From the NCBI GenBank assembly GCA_030549335.1, contig CM060193.1:56325146-56389145 (forward strand): a stretch of 64,000 nt of DNA. Direction: 5' to 3'. A program made the translations under genes and the position numbers. The notes under the pieces are model-generated. The model was not told where the DNA came from. It did not search any database and saw only the letters and a list, made by a program, of their open reading frames with translations. Shown here piece after piece: positions 49,401 through 61,886 of the stretch (its first letter is position 1; every line of letters begins with the position of its first letter). This DNA is from Pontederia crassipes (taxonomy: Eukaryota; Streptophyta; Magnoliopsida; Commelinales; Pontederiaceae).

Positions 49401-50432
49401 TTTGGCATGTGGTCAAATTCGCCGGAGCAAACTGGGAAAATTCTGTGTGCGCGTGCTAGATCACTCGTGAAGACGGGACCATGGATTTGCACGTGGATTC
49501 GAATTTCTAGAATAAATAAATAAATGACCATTTGCTACTTTGTTTGTTTTGGATTGGATATGTGGTTAAATGGCAAAAAAAATGGGTAAATAAATCGTTA
49601 CGACGTACGAGGCTACACAGGAAAAGCCATGCCAATATTAATGATTTTTTTTAGTTATTTTCTTCGTCCATAGATGAGCTAAAAGTTAGGAAGCAAAAGT
49701 TTATCGAGAACATCGTAGTGGATTATTTACTTGTTTTAATCATCCGATCAGCTATGGTGGAATGGAGCTATTAATATTTTCTTAAGAAAACAAATTTGAA
49801 ATTTTACACTTTTTTTAAGGAAAATATGATTATCTATTCATAAATCAGCCTTGTCACTCTTCCACAAAATGTCACTGTTTAAAATGGGACTAGAATTTGC
49901 CAGAGCGTTATCTGCAATGTTTGTATATATAACTTTTTAAATATGTGAAAATATTTATTTGATATTATGATTATTACATGTATATTTATGTCTTCCTGAA
50001 TTGATTAATTGATAATGAATTATCAGTTTATTAAGTTATTATTTACTTGAGAATATTGTTGTACATTTTTTTAGATTAGCACGATGTTCAAGATCGTCAA
50101 GTGGCCAACCTAGGGTATGGATAATAGATAGAAGACTAGTACCTCTCCTATTTTTTTGTTGGGATATTGAGAGAGTGATATGTATTATATACATGAAAAT
50201 AATTTTGTATGTAAAATAAAATCTTTTACGAGGGTTGTGTGTATCTTAAGATATGTTATTTGATCCGAATGATTAATTATAAACTGTGTGGTTATCACTT
50301 TCTTAAGATATGTTATTGGATTATACACATTTTTTAAAAATTTTATTTGATCGTCCGCAATAAGTTGCGGATTTTTATTTAAATCAATATCGTTACAAAT
50401 AGAATCTTTTCTTTCGATAATCAAGTGTTTTA
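49401..50432. other. AT-rich intergenic sequence
   Basis: No supported gene or repeat. The minus ORF at 50185-50424 has no family resemblance. Confidence 0.4.
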
Positions 50433-52360
50433 TGTCACGACCCCGATTTAAATCTGAGTTCGCGACTCATTACGGATGATCAAAGAAAATTACGAAGAAA
50501 TGCAGAAACATAATGTAATTTTTTTAAAAGCAAAAGAAATGAAAATATATCATTAAACAAATTACACAATTTTACGATAATCATTCAGAGCAAACCAACT
50601 TCCTTAAGTTTTACATTTCACAAAATGACTTTGCATTCTTACAAAATGACACATATATAATACATATATCAAAGTCTTTCGACATCCTAACAAAAGGACA
50701 CGAGATTAACAACTCTCTTCAATACCTTTACATCAAAGGAGTTAAGCTCTATTAAGATTATGACCTCGCATGATCCAAGAAGCTATAAAAATCTGAAAAA
50801 TATTAGAAACAATATTATGAGAAAAAATAACTTAGTAAGTTGATAACTCATAAGTTATGTGTTACTATCTAATTAATTCGGAGGGACATGCAAATATATG
50901 AAATAATTATAATATCGCAATGGGTGTTTTCATATATTTGAAAATAATATATATAATTTCCTAATCAAAATCATCACACTCCAATTGCATCAATATCATT
51001 CCAATCATATCAAACAGATGTATGCAAATGCAATACTCTCATATGAATGCACGGATCACCAACTGGCCAATGGTCGGTAAGTGGACTCTAGAGGTGGCTC
51101 CCATTGTGATCAGCGATGTAGTACTTAGCTCCATTCTACCTCATCCCTTTCGGGGAACGTATCATATAATAATAGATGGACTCTAGGTGGCCCCTACGAA
51201 TTCTAGAGGTGGTCCCATCGTGACCCCTCATGATGTGGCACTTAGCTTCCTATGGCACTAGCTCCAGCCTATCTCATCTCGTTATTTGAGAACAGAATGA
51301 TGGATTAGACTTTAGAGGTGGCTCCCGTCATCATCAGCGGTGTAACACTTATCTCCGACCATCATACAATGCAATGTAGATGCATGATTCATCATATAAC
51401 AATTGTATCTCAATATTAAAAATGAATCATATCAAATACCATTTTAAACCGAACAAGATTGTACTTCACGTAACACATTCATAATGTGCAATCATACAAT
51501 CATTCATATATACTTTTCATAATTGCATTTCTCGAAATTAATTCATAACATATTCAATAATATCACAATCAATATCACACTAAATTCAAAAGAGGTGAAT
51601 ACATAGAGTAAGAGAAATCAACTTATCTATAAGAGTTACCAAAAAGTTTTTTTCCTTTTCTTTTTCACTACTTTACTTTTCTACTCCTATACAATAATAA
51701 TAAGAAACACATCACTTATATGCTATGAAAACAAACCTATTACACATGAAATATAATTAATTGAAGAGATACATGACCCTTAAGAATTTACTCTTATAAC
51801 ATAAGTAACTATTTAACATAAGGATTGATCTAATATTATGACAGATTGCACACATACTAAAGAAAATCCATATCTTCTTGTATACATAACCAAATGGCAT
51901 CATTCCAATTTTTTAGTTCCATATTATAAAGACATTAATCTATAAAAGTTTCATATCTTATTTCATTATGGTTTGTTTTCATGAAAATCAACATTCAGCC
52001 TAACTTTTATGTTGTTTCTATGTTCTGACAAACTGAGTGATCTTACTTTTATAATTTATATAAAATAATAAACATTATTTTTTATGGTACTTTTAATTTT
52101 ACCAAATAGTAGACTTCTAGGGTGCAAGTCATAAAATTACTTGAATTTATATATATTTGTACTGAGCACGATAAATTTAACTAATACTAGCATAATCTGC
52201 CATAAGTTCCATCTTGACAGACTGAGTAAGACTTGGTAAAATATTTATAACATTCACTACATATATCATTTTAGAGTGATTCCAATTCTCAATGAAACTT
52301 AACATCAATCTCTATAACACCCTAAATTATCAAATAATTCCATGACATATTGGAGTTAAT
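50433..52360. mobile_element. Ty3/gypsy-type LTR fragment
   Basis: Begins TGTCACGACCCCGATTTAAA, a common terminus of plant gypsy LTRs. Between 51060 and 51360 the phrase CTCTAGAGGTGGCTCCCAT recurs in diverged form three times, another gypsy-LTR feature. The far boundary and target duplication were not found, so the end is approximate. Confidence 0.4.
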
Positions 52361-53425
52361 ACATAATTTACAAGTTCGGGTAACAATTTCGATAGATAGA
52401 GTGATAGTACCTTAAAGACAAGAGCACAACTTTTTCTACAGAAATCATATTAACTTTATTCCAAATCTCAATGAAAGTATACTCATAAAGGATCAAGAAG
52501 AATAAATTACATAATTTGTGAATAAGATTTGACGAATAAAATATTATCATGAAAAGGATCATTAGCTTAGGGTTAGAATTATCATCTTGAGTGATCGGTT
52601 TCCTCCGCCCTCCATAGAAAGGATCAAGATCTGATAATTTAGGTGTCATTTCTAAACATGTAATGGAGACAGGGGGAATTTTTTCGAATTTTTATCACAT
52701 AAGAAAGGCGATTGAAAAAATCAACTAAACATGAGGTGGCAAGCTGCTACTTTGCTGGAGCTTGCATGTGAGCAACTATTTATCCAATAGAATTTTGACA
52801 TCCAAAATAACTTATTAATAGACAGTAATTATTCATTATTAAGTATATATTATGATAATATAACTCAAATAATTTATTCATACATTTTCTATATTGAATA
52901 TTTTTCACATATTTTTCCTAGGTGCCACTTGGCAACATTTGATTGGTTCTTGAGATTTAATATACATGTTAATAGCCATATGCATACTTAATGATGTGAG
53001 TACATGCTGCAGCGTAGCATGTCTATTATTTATATTTTAATCCTTTATTTAAATTAAACAAAATTTTAAAAATTTGATAAGTGACATTATAATGTTATAT
53101 CATATCGTTCATCAATCATAAGTTATAATATTAAAACATATAATGATATACAAATTAGATTTTGGATATTACATTTTACGTTTTCCCTTATTCTATTTCT
53201 TCTTCTTCTTCTCCGCGGCTCCTCGCCAATCTTCTGAGGAGTCAAACCTCGACAAAATCTTGCCTTATAATTTGCGACTATGAAATTGTGATTGCTTTTT
53301 GTAGTTTATATTACGAATTTGTTCCCTACTTGTAATTTTGATAATATCATGACTATCTATGCAGTTGTCAATAGTTATAAATCTTTGCATTTAAGCTACC
53401 CTAATCTCCTTAGTTAATTCCATGC
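52361..53425. other. AT-rich intergenic sequence
   Basis: Nothing recognised, apart from a TTC-rich run near 53206-53212. Confidence 0.4.
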
Positions 53426-53429
53426 CCGT

Positions 53430-55075
53430 GTACTCCCTCAGCTCCACCTATATCTCCCTTGGTTGCTCCGTTCCATTGAGAAAGCGTCGCACACTTTTTT
53501 CTGGCCCTCTAGTGAAAATGGGAAAGGCTTACATCTTATAAACTAGAACGCTATCCAGTTAAGGGTTGGGCTTTATGAAACTTTCTCTTATCGGGCCTGC
53601 ACTACTTGCCAAACGTACAATTAATCTGCTTAACAATGTTCCCTCCCCCTGGGCATCCTTTGTTACCAATAAGTATGGGGTGCTCCACCCCTGAAAATAC
53701 CCCCAATCCCCTACTCAACTCACTTGGAGTTGGAAAATTATCTTAAATTCCCTTAGTGATTCTAGATGTGGGATGATAAAATTGATTGGGACGGCTCCTC
53801 TACTAGTGTTCTATCTGATCCTTGAATCTCATGTACTTCGATTGCTTGGTCACCTACCTTCGTCAATATGGAGCTCATTCAAGACATGCACAGGATGAAA
53901 GTAAAAGATCTATTCTTAATTGTTCTTGGAAGGCTAACTTATTGCGGCTTTGTTTTGGTGAACTTTTGACCTCTCGCATTTTATGTATTTCTCTATCTGA
54001 TCTATGGATATGGAAAAGTGACTCCCATGGGACTGTTAATGCTGTCTTTGTTTATAGTTTTCTTTGTAGACGTGCCTTGCCACCGTCGGAATCTGGACGG
54101 ACTGCTTGTCATTTCGTGTGGAAGATTCATGTGCCCCCAAAGATACATCTATTTCTCTAGAAGCTTGCCCATGGAAGATTACCTACCATGGATGTCATTG
54201 CTTGCTTCAATCCTAATATAAATCTCTCATGTCTCCTCTGTGGATTAGATGTTACTCATCTATTTTTTCAATGCTCGGTTGCTTGTCAACTTTGGTCTAT
54301 TTTTCAGTCTGAACTTCATTTTACTTTTGAGCTAATGGCCAGCTAGAGCTCTGGCTCCTGGCTGTATGAGGGTTCAAATCTTGATAATAGGTCATGGATG
54401 AAAATGTTATTTCTTTTCTTTTATAGTCTCTAGCATCTTTGGGGGCTTCGGAATGACATCCATTTTGGAAGCAGGCAGTCAACCATTCCTACGGTTTGGG
54501 AGAAGGTGGTCGCTGATTACAATGCTAACATCAGTATCCACACTCCTGAGACAATTTCTCCAATGACCCTATCCGGGTCCAGTGGGTGTCCCCGACTCCT
54601 GAATGGGTTAAATTAAACTCGGACGGGTCTCTTTTGGTAGGAGGGGGGTGGGGTTATCTACTTCGGTCCACTAATAGCTCTTTTATTCTTGCAGGAGCTT
54701 TCAGGAGGTAGGTGTTATCAATCTTAGAGCTTGAGACTTGGGGACTTCTAATGGGGATTAAAGCTGCTTCAAGGAAGGGATATAGGAAGATTAATATTAA
54801 AACCTACTCGACATCTTTAGTCTAGATTATCAACAATGCCACCCAACCTCCATGGCGCATCCGGAACATCATCATAGATATCAAAGTTTTTTTTAACTCT
54901 TTTTGATACTTAGACTATTATCCAACCAGTCTGCTGATTTTTTGGCTAGTATGGGCCGTAATATCATGACAGATATTTTTTTGGGAAAACACCCCACCTC
55001 CGGGCTCTCTCAGCTTATGTATCAGGATGTTTATTGTATTTTTAATAGATAACTGCATGTTTTTGTGAAAAAAAT
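53430..55075 (+). mobile_element. 5'-truncated, decayed L1-type LINE: RT tail, zf-RVT and RNase H remnants
   Basis: Read with frame changes: 53480-53680 gives LRKRRT, GLGFMKLSL and ALLAKRTINLLNNVPSPWAS (region after the RT core). 54000-54300 gives WIWKSDSHGTVNA, CHFVWKIHVPPKIHLFL and, shifted, LSCLLCGLDVTHLFFQCSVA (RT zinc-binding, zf-RVT). 54590-54900 gives VSPTPEWVKLNSDGSLLVGG and GIKAASRKGYRKI (plant RNase H-like). This order is that of plant L1 elements. Many stops. It ends in an A-rich stretch near 55065-55077. Confidence 0.75.
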
Positions 55076-55489
55076 AAATCTTTGCCTTTATATTCGATTC
55101 AAGAACCATGTGACGTCCTTACCCTTGTACTCGATGTTCAGATAAAATGGTCGAAATTAAAAATGAAACGCCTACAAAAAATAATACGCTTCACATTCCA
55201 TTGTTTTTTTTAGAAGGTTCACATTCCATTGTTACAAAAGTACCCCAAAACTTTAGACAATTTACAGAGGATGCCATTCCTCTCGTCGACTCAATGATTT
55301 ATCAATCTATTTTTTAGAAATTCTAATAGTAATAGTCACTTATTTGATCACTAAAATCACCATTAGTTTAACTGGAATTTAAATGCTTACACATTTCCTC
55401 CACCCTCTCCCTAATCTTAATGAAAACCTCTCCTCTTACATCTATGTATCGTGGCTTTCTAATTTTTTTGCTGCTACAAAATTACACAT

Positions 55490-56134
55490 ATGCTCTATTT
55501 GACAACATTAAAATCATCATTTCAAATAACGTTTAAATGTTCAAATGCTATTTTTTTTTCTTGGTAATGACAAAAACAAGTAGCGTTTAGTGTTTACTAA
55601 TTCTACTAGCATTTAGCGATTAGAGGTTAGTGATTTATAATTTTTTCCATTTCTACCCTTATTCAAATAAATTATTTCTTTCTCAACTTATCTTATTATT
55701 ATTTTTATATTTTATCATCATTTAACTATTTTTTTCTTTTTTATTCATTCTTAATTAATTACAAATGATTTATATGTTAACAATGAATAAAATTAATTTA
55801 ATAATTAATATATATTTTATCATGTGTGCGCTATATAGAATTTATTGTCAATATAAATTTCTATATATTTTAATAAAAAATAATTATGAGATTTTATTTA
55901 ATTGAGATATGAATAATTTATTTATTGCATTATAATAAAATTTGTAGTGTGTTTGAATTAAATAATTTATCTTCAATTATGTCATTTTATATTTATTAGC
56001 TAATTCTGTCGTTAAATTTATCACACTTATTTGTTAGGATATATAACCGTTAATCATAATTCGCTATCCATTGTGATTAAATTATTATTCGCTATCTTCT
56101 TATCAAACCTCTAATAATACCAAACATAGCCATA
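55490..56134. mobile_element. MITE candidate with TIR-like ends
   Basis: The left end GCTCTATTTGACAACATTA roughly mirrors the right end (reverse complement GCTATGTTTGGTATTATTA). TAGCGATTAGAGG near 55612 mirrors CCTCTAATAATACC near 56110. The AT-rich interior has no coding sense. Boundaries are approximate. Confidence 0.35.
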
Positions 56135-56546
56135 GTCTTTTGCTCTCACATTTCATTATTGAGCTTAAATAATTTGGTAAGATCATCCCATGTCACGTAC
56201 CTATCAGTGATAAATGAGACTCCTAATAAATAAACTCGAACTCAAAATCTTATTTAAGCGACGAGGAGTCACTTACCGTTCTACCAAAAATCTTGTTAAT
56301 ACAATATTCCACATTTAAAAACCCCGTATATAATGATTAAATTGGTGGTTAAATTGGATCATCGGATATGGTCGAATGATTAAATTTCTTTTACATCGAT
56401 CGCTAGATATTTAGGGGATCGAAAATTTGTGATCTAGGGTTTAAATTCAAAGTTATCAAGTTACCCAGTTCAATCCAAATCCAAATATCAAACTATCAGT
56501 TTTACATGGTCACTAACAATTAGTTTGGAGTAAATTTCAATAATGA

Positions 56547-57532
56547 TAATTCAACTTAAGGAGTATTGCGGGTAACTTACACGAATCGTATCATATCTTT
56601 GAGTTAAAATCCCAATGGTCCTCCAACTTTAATATGTAACTAGAATGTTCTTGATCTTTATTTTTTTTGCGTGAGCCATCGTTCTGACCGACAATATTCT
56701 CCGGTTACACTGATGATGTGTCGTTATTAAAAAAACATAATAACAAATAAAAAAGGGGCGGCAGGCGCCCCGCCACCGCCGAAGCAAAGCAAGGGGGCAC
56801 TGGTCCCCCTTTCCCCTCCGGCGTTGGAGAGGAAAGGGGAAGGGGGCCAGCACCCCCATTTTTCTCAATTACCGGAGCCGGCGAGGGAGAGAGCCCCCTC
56901 CCCCCTGTGCGAGTTCATTGGAGCTCGCACGACGAAGGAGGGGCCTCTTTTCTCTCTCGTGTACTCGTCGGCACCCCCTCCCCTTGCCGACTCTCTCATG
57001 CGCCAACGAGTGCACGCGAGAGAGGGGTGCCCCCCTTTTCCTCTCTCGTGTGCTCGTCGACATGCAAGAGGACAAGGGTTGTTGGCCCCTCTTTGTCGGC
57101 TCTCTTGTGCGCGCCAACGAGCGCATGCGAGAGAGGGGAGGCCAGCACCCCCCTTCTGTCTCTCGTGCGCTTGTTGACGTGTGAGAAAGGAAAATGAGGG
57201 CGTCGACCCCCTTTTTTCTAGTGCGCGTCGACAAGCGCACGCGAGAGAGAAGGGATGCTGGCCACCATATGAGTTCGTCGATGAGCGGCGGCAGCCACGA
57301 GGCTGCCACTTTTTATTTTTAATATTATTTTGTTATATATTTATACTATTTTATTATTGTTTATGCCACATCAGTAAACATAAATGGGGGAACTAGTTAT
57401 TGATGATCAAGAGTATTAAGCGTGCAAAAAAAAAGTTCAAGAACAATCTAGTTACAAAATTGAAGTTTAGGAACCGTCAAGATACCATACCCAAAGTTAG
57501 GGAATGATCTATCTAATTTACCCCGAGTATTC
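56547..57532. mobile_element. Long-TIR (MULE-like) element with GC-rich core
   Basis: The left arm 56550-56680 inverted (GATCAAGAACATTCTAGTTA, AAAGTTGGAGGACC, GTGTAAGTTACCCGCAATAC) aligns with the right arm 57425-57532 (GTTCAAGAACAATCTAGTTA, GAAGTTTAGGAACC, TCTAATTTACCCCGAGTATT) over about 115 bp. The core 56755-57305 is GC-rich with recurrent CGCACGCGAGAGAG-like words (57009, 57120, 57236), so the many overlapping ORFs there are composition artefacts. Long TIRs around GC-rich DNA resemble Pack-MULEs, but no host gene was recognised. Confidence 0.55.
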
Positions 57533-57539
57533 CCAATAT

Positions 57540-58190
57540 GATCACACAACTTCATTTTCTAACATCACGATCATCGCGACCCGTTATAATCAATTAATTA
57601 ATGATTTATTGACATGGATGCTTAAATGACACCACATCAGTATTTTTTTTCTTCACATTAAATTTTAAAAATAAAAAAATTCCACATCACAATTTTGCTC
57701 TCTCTTTTACTCAATCTTAATTTTGTAAAAATTTTGAAGCACCACATTCATTCAAGATGTTAGTCACGATCATCGTTAAAAAAAATAAAATAATAAAAAA
57801 ATGAAGGCACTTGGACCGACTTGGCATGATTTGGGCACAACTCAATCGGGTCATACTGACCAATTTTTTTATATGCATTAAATATATAATATTATAACAA
57901 ATATAATTATTAAATTAGGGAAAAAAGATTAGAAAAATCAAATAATATTACATTTTTTGCCCTAAAATATGGACTACTAAAAATATATCAAATTATTAAA
58001 AAATAAAAAATATTACAATTTTAAATTTGATGTGGAATAGAGAGAAAATATTAATGTGGTGTCACGTAAGCATCTACATAAGCGATTCATTGGTTAAATG
58101 GCGATAATCGATCACAATGATCACGATTGAAATATTTCTAAAGTTTGATGATCTTACGTAAGTTAAATGATTACTCAATTATTTTGACAT
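57540..58190. mobile_element. Second long-TIR element (about 650 bp), abutting the previous one
   Basis: The left arm (ATCACGATCATCGCGACCCG, GGATGCTTAAATGACACCAC, ATCAGTATTTT) and the inverted right arm (AATCGTGATCATTGTGATCG, AGATGCTTACGTGACACCAC, ATTAATATTTT) match over more than 100 bp. The interior is AT-rich. Confidence 0.6.
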
Positions 58191-58459
58191 TAAAAAGGTA
58201 AACATATTTACTTTTCGGGTACGGTCGTACTCAGTTTTAAGTTTGGATCGAATCTAACCTTCTCCGAATCAGGTGAGCAATATTAAAAATGTATTAGTAA
58301 AATTGGTTGTACAATTTGACCACTTTTTTTTCTTTTTGCATTACTTAATATTAATAAGCACTTAATTCTTATTTCAAAAGTGCAAAATAAATTTATATTT
58401 TAAAAATATTTTTACATTCATTTATTTTATTTTTTGGATTATGGTTAATGAGTCACTAA

Positions 58460-58637
58460 ACTCCGCCTATGTTTTATAGTCGGTCCCAAGTTCGGATAAA
58501 GGAGGAGGGTTGTGTTAGGCCCCGACAGCCAGCGTAAAACTCTGTCGAATCTTATGAATATGGATCAACGAATTGGCGTCGTATGATCCATGTAGCCGAC
58601 CCCACCTAGTGGGATAAGGCTTTGTTGTTGTTGTTGT
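58460..58637 (+). mobile_element. SINE-sized RTE derivative (178 bp)
   Basis: Joins the first about 115 bases of the RTE at 36640 (CGCCTATGTTTTATAG ... ATGGATCAACGAAT) to its last about 65 (TGGCGTCGTATGATCC ... CTAGTGGGATAAGGC) and (GTT)n tail. Flanked by 19-bp duplications ATGGTTAATGAGTCACTAA / ATGATTAATGAGTCACTAA (one mismatch). Confidence 0.9.
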
Positions 58638-58656
58638 ATGATTAATGAGTCACTAA

Positions 58657-60428
58657 TATCTAAATATGCCAACACCCGAAAGCGCACCATGCAGGACACG
58701 ATACAGGTAAGTCCGAACGAAGAGGATGATTATGAATTTCGATCTTAAAATATTAGCACTTATCCAGCTTTGCCAACCTCTCTTTCTTAAACATTAAGTC
58801 ACGTATAAATTTAGGTATGAGGTAATCTAAATAGATTATCGATTATTTTATTTAAAATTTTTAAGGTCCGTCACATTATCTCGTTTGATTATGATTAATT
58901 ATCAATAATTTTAATTACTCTGACAATCTTGATTTTCACTTATCTAGAGAGGGTAGATGTCTTTCAAGATTATCAATCGGGGGAATGCATTTTAACTAAA
59001 ATATTTATTCAGTTGAATTTTTTATTAATAAGTAAATATTATTTAATTTTATCTTTTTTATTATTTAAATTTTTTTACAAATAACTCTTAATTTTGTCTC
59101 ATCTTTCTTATATATATATATTCACTTTTCTATTTTTTCTTTGTTTATTTATTATTTATAATAATATGTTATTAAAATTTTAAATAATTTTTTGAAGTAT
59201 TTTTGAAAATTTTGTCCATTTTGACTATTATTTATATTACCAATACTTATTAATATAATATTATTAATAATTTAAATAGTGATAATATATATAAATTATC
59301 GATTAATTAAATCGGTCACTTAAAGTTAAATAAAAAATAACAAAAAAAATCAAAGAACGGTGAGATCTTTGGATCAAATCCGATTAATCCGAAAAAAAAA
59401 TCTCGGATCGGATCCGATCGTGAGTCGAATTGTATTTAGATAGATCCGGACTCAACAATAAGTTGGGTCAATTGAAGAGTTAAAATTTATAAAGTTAAAA
59501 AAAGGGAGAAAATTCTGCATGTAAAAAAGGATCGTGGGTTATTTTTCTTCTTTTGGGCACTGGCAACACAAATCAAGTAATCCAACTCCAATCCCTTTCT
59601 ATTTTGTTCTCTTTTCCCTTTTTTCCGGAAAGAGTTCAGCAAAACAGAAACTAATTCGACCACCGGTAGAAATCAAATTTCTCGCACCATCACGTCATCA
59701 TGGCCGCAAAATATATTTTTATTTATTTATTTATTATTATTATTTTCTTACGTCGCATTACTCATAAATTAAAATATAAATTTATTATCAAATTTGACTA
59801 ATCAAATTTCATACAATAATATATAACAAATGAAAATAATGAAATGATTAATATAAATACATTTATTAGTATAGGAAATTTAACAACAAAATTATAATAT
59901 ATCAAATAAAAATTTCATAATGTAATTACATAATACTGAGTTATACAAAAAAATTATGTCATTAATGAAAAGGTATTTGACTCACGCACTAACAATATTG
60001 ATAGCAATATTATAAACGAAAGACGGTCAATTTTAATTTGTTAATCGAAGTCCTTTTTTTTTCAATTTTGATTCACTCTCGTGACATAAAATACGTAGCG
60101 AAAACAACACAAAAATGTTGAAAATGCAGGTGCTAACAATTTATCTGTCGACTATTTACAAATTGTTTTTTGTAGAGTAAATTATTGCATCCAGAAAAAT
60201 ATCCATTCTTTTTTTTATGTCGAAAGTAAATACTGCATCGTAATCCTTGTGTTTTTATTGGGAAAATAAATATGCGTGATATATTGCCATATATGTCCAC
60301 AGAATTAATTAAGGTTCACAAATTATCAAATCTTCGAACACTACCCCAGACATTTATTATTCTCGGAAAATTCTCAAAAGATATCATGTGCTCAAATATT
60401 GACATAGTGTTCTCCCTATTTCAGTGCC
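58657..60428. other. AT-rich intergenic sequence
   Basis: No supported gene. GGATCGGATCCGATCG near 59406 is a short palindrome; the ORF at 59534-59767 is a low-complexity reading. Confidence 0.4.

Positions 60429-60522
<94 letters not shown>
60429..60522. repeat. (AAT)n microsatellite, about 31 units
   Basis: 94 bp of uninterrupted AAT repeats, about 550 bp upstream of the TSN TATA box. A second, short ATT run lies at about 60664-60680. Confidence 0.97.
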
Positions 60523-60699
60523 GAAAAAGGTAATATCAAACCTGATAGTGGAATTTTATAAAAAGCCTCACAATTTTAAAATATGAATGTGAAATAAGAA
60601 CTAATGACCCTATTTATGCACTATTATTATTTTACACTTACTACGTATTTATCATCATCATAATATTATTATTATTATTACTATTACCTTTATTAGAAA

Positions 60700-61240
60700 G
60701 TAGGATATTTTTGTCCCGTGATGGGCCGGAAGGTTCCGCAAATCGGACCCAACTACGCAAAATTCCAAAGCTGCCACACCGAACACTTGGCGTAGAAGGG
60801 CTGAAAGGTAACTCCACGTGCGATCTCACATATATATATTGTATATATCTCAGATATAAGCCACCATTTATATCGCTATTCCTCTTTTACTGTTATTTTT
60901 TTTTTCTTCGATAAGGACTGTTATATATATTAACCAGCAAGGAGCCCAAGCCCGTTACGAACGAACTCCGTTAGGCTCTGCGTCTACTATATAAACCTTC
61001 GCCTGTACACCCGACGCCTCTTTTCTTATGTAACGTTTTTTTTTTCGTTCTCTCTTCGTTCTCGTTCCTCGCGGCGGAGTCCCTCGTCTCGAATCCTTCG
61101 CTGACTCCCTCCTCTTCCCCCTCTTCGATCGTCCCGTCGAGCGGGGAATTGGGAGACGTGGGAGGCGCGGAAGAGGTCGAGCTGCTGATCGCCACTCCGA
61201 TCCCGGCAGGGTCGGCGGTTTCGCTCGAGATCCAGTCGAG
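60700..61240 (+). promoter_or_regulatory. TSN: TSN promoter and 5' leader exon
   Basis: A good TATA box CTATATAAACC lies at 60987-60997, so transcription should start near 61020. TGGGCC (site II-like) is at 60723. The leader exon ends AGTCGAG at 61240 before the donor GTAAGC. The leader intron runs 61241-61871 (acceptor GAGAGCAG), a common arrangement in plant housekeeping genes. Confidence 0.65.
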
Positions 61241-61886
61241 GTAAGCTGCTTCGGAGATCTGAATGCGGTAGAGGGCAGATCTGGCGGATCTGCAGTGTTA
61301 ATGTTCGATCTTCTCGCGTTTCTCCCCGGAAAGGTTGCGGCTTTCGGTGATTCGCGCCTTCGAATTGCGATCGGTGCACGGATCTCAGTTTCTGTTGATG
61401 ATATGAGTTGATATTGCTATTGGTGATAGTTTTCTTCGTTGATATTGATCCGTTTGATGGTATTTCGATTGCTTCTTTCCTTGAAACGTATGTTGGGGTG
61501 TTTAATGCTGATTTCGAATTGGTTTTGATGAATTTCAATCGAGATGCTTCATTCAAACGGTTTTAAAGACGATCCGTGAAAGAAGACCCGAACTTTATGC
61601 AATTTCCATTGTTCTGGCAAGTTTTTAAGGAAACCTTTTATTTCGTTATATTTTCTTTATTTCGAAAAGAGAATGCGTAGGCACATCGATAACTGTATTG
61701 TTTCTTTGTTTCTGTGGAGGTTTTATTCTTCTTCTACTACTGATCTCGATTAGTCCTTTTTAAACCAAAAATCCAATCATCTATGTTTGAAGAAGAGGTT
61801 GCTTGAAACGATGATTTCTTGGTAATTTTTTATTCTACTTGCTGATATGAAAATTTTATTTCTGAGAGCAGAACGTTCCTGAAAGC

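Noticed and set aside
56824-57396. Overlapping ORFs on both strands in the GC-rich core
   Set aside because: Open because of composition and internal repeats; they contain repeated SLSCARRHAR-like phrases and no known domain.
57540-58190. Treating 56547-58190 as a single element
   Set aside because: The two sets of inverted arms are different sequences and each closes on itself, so two elements are more likely.
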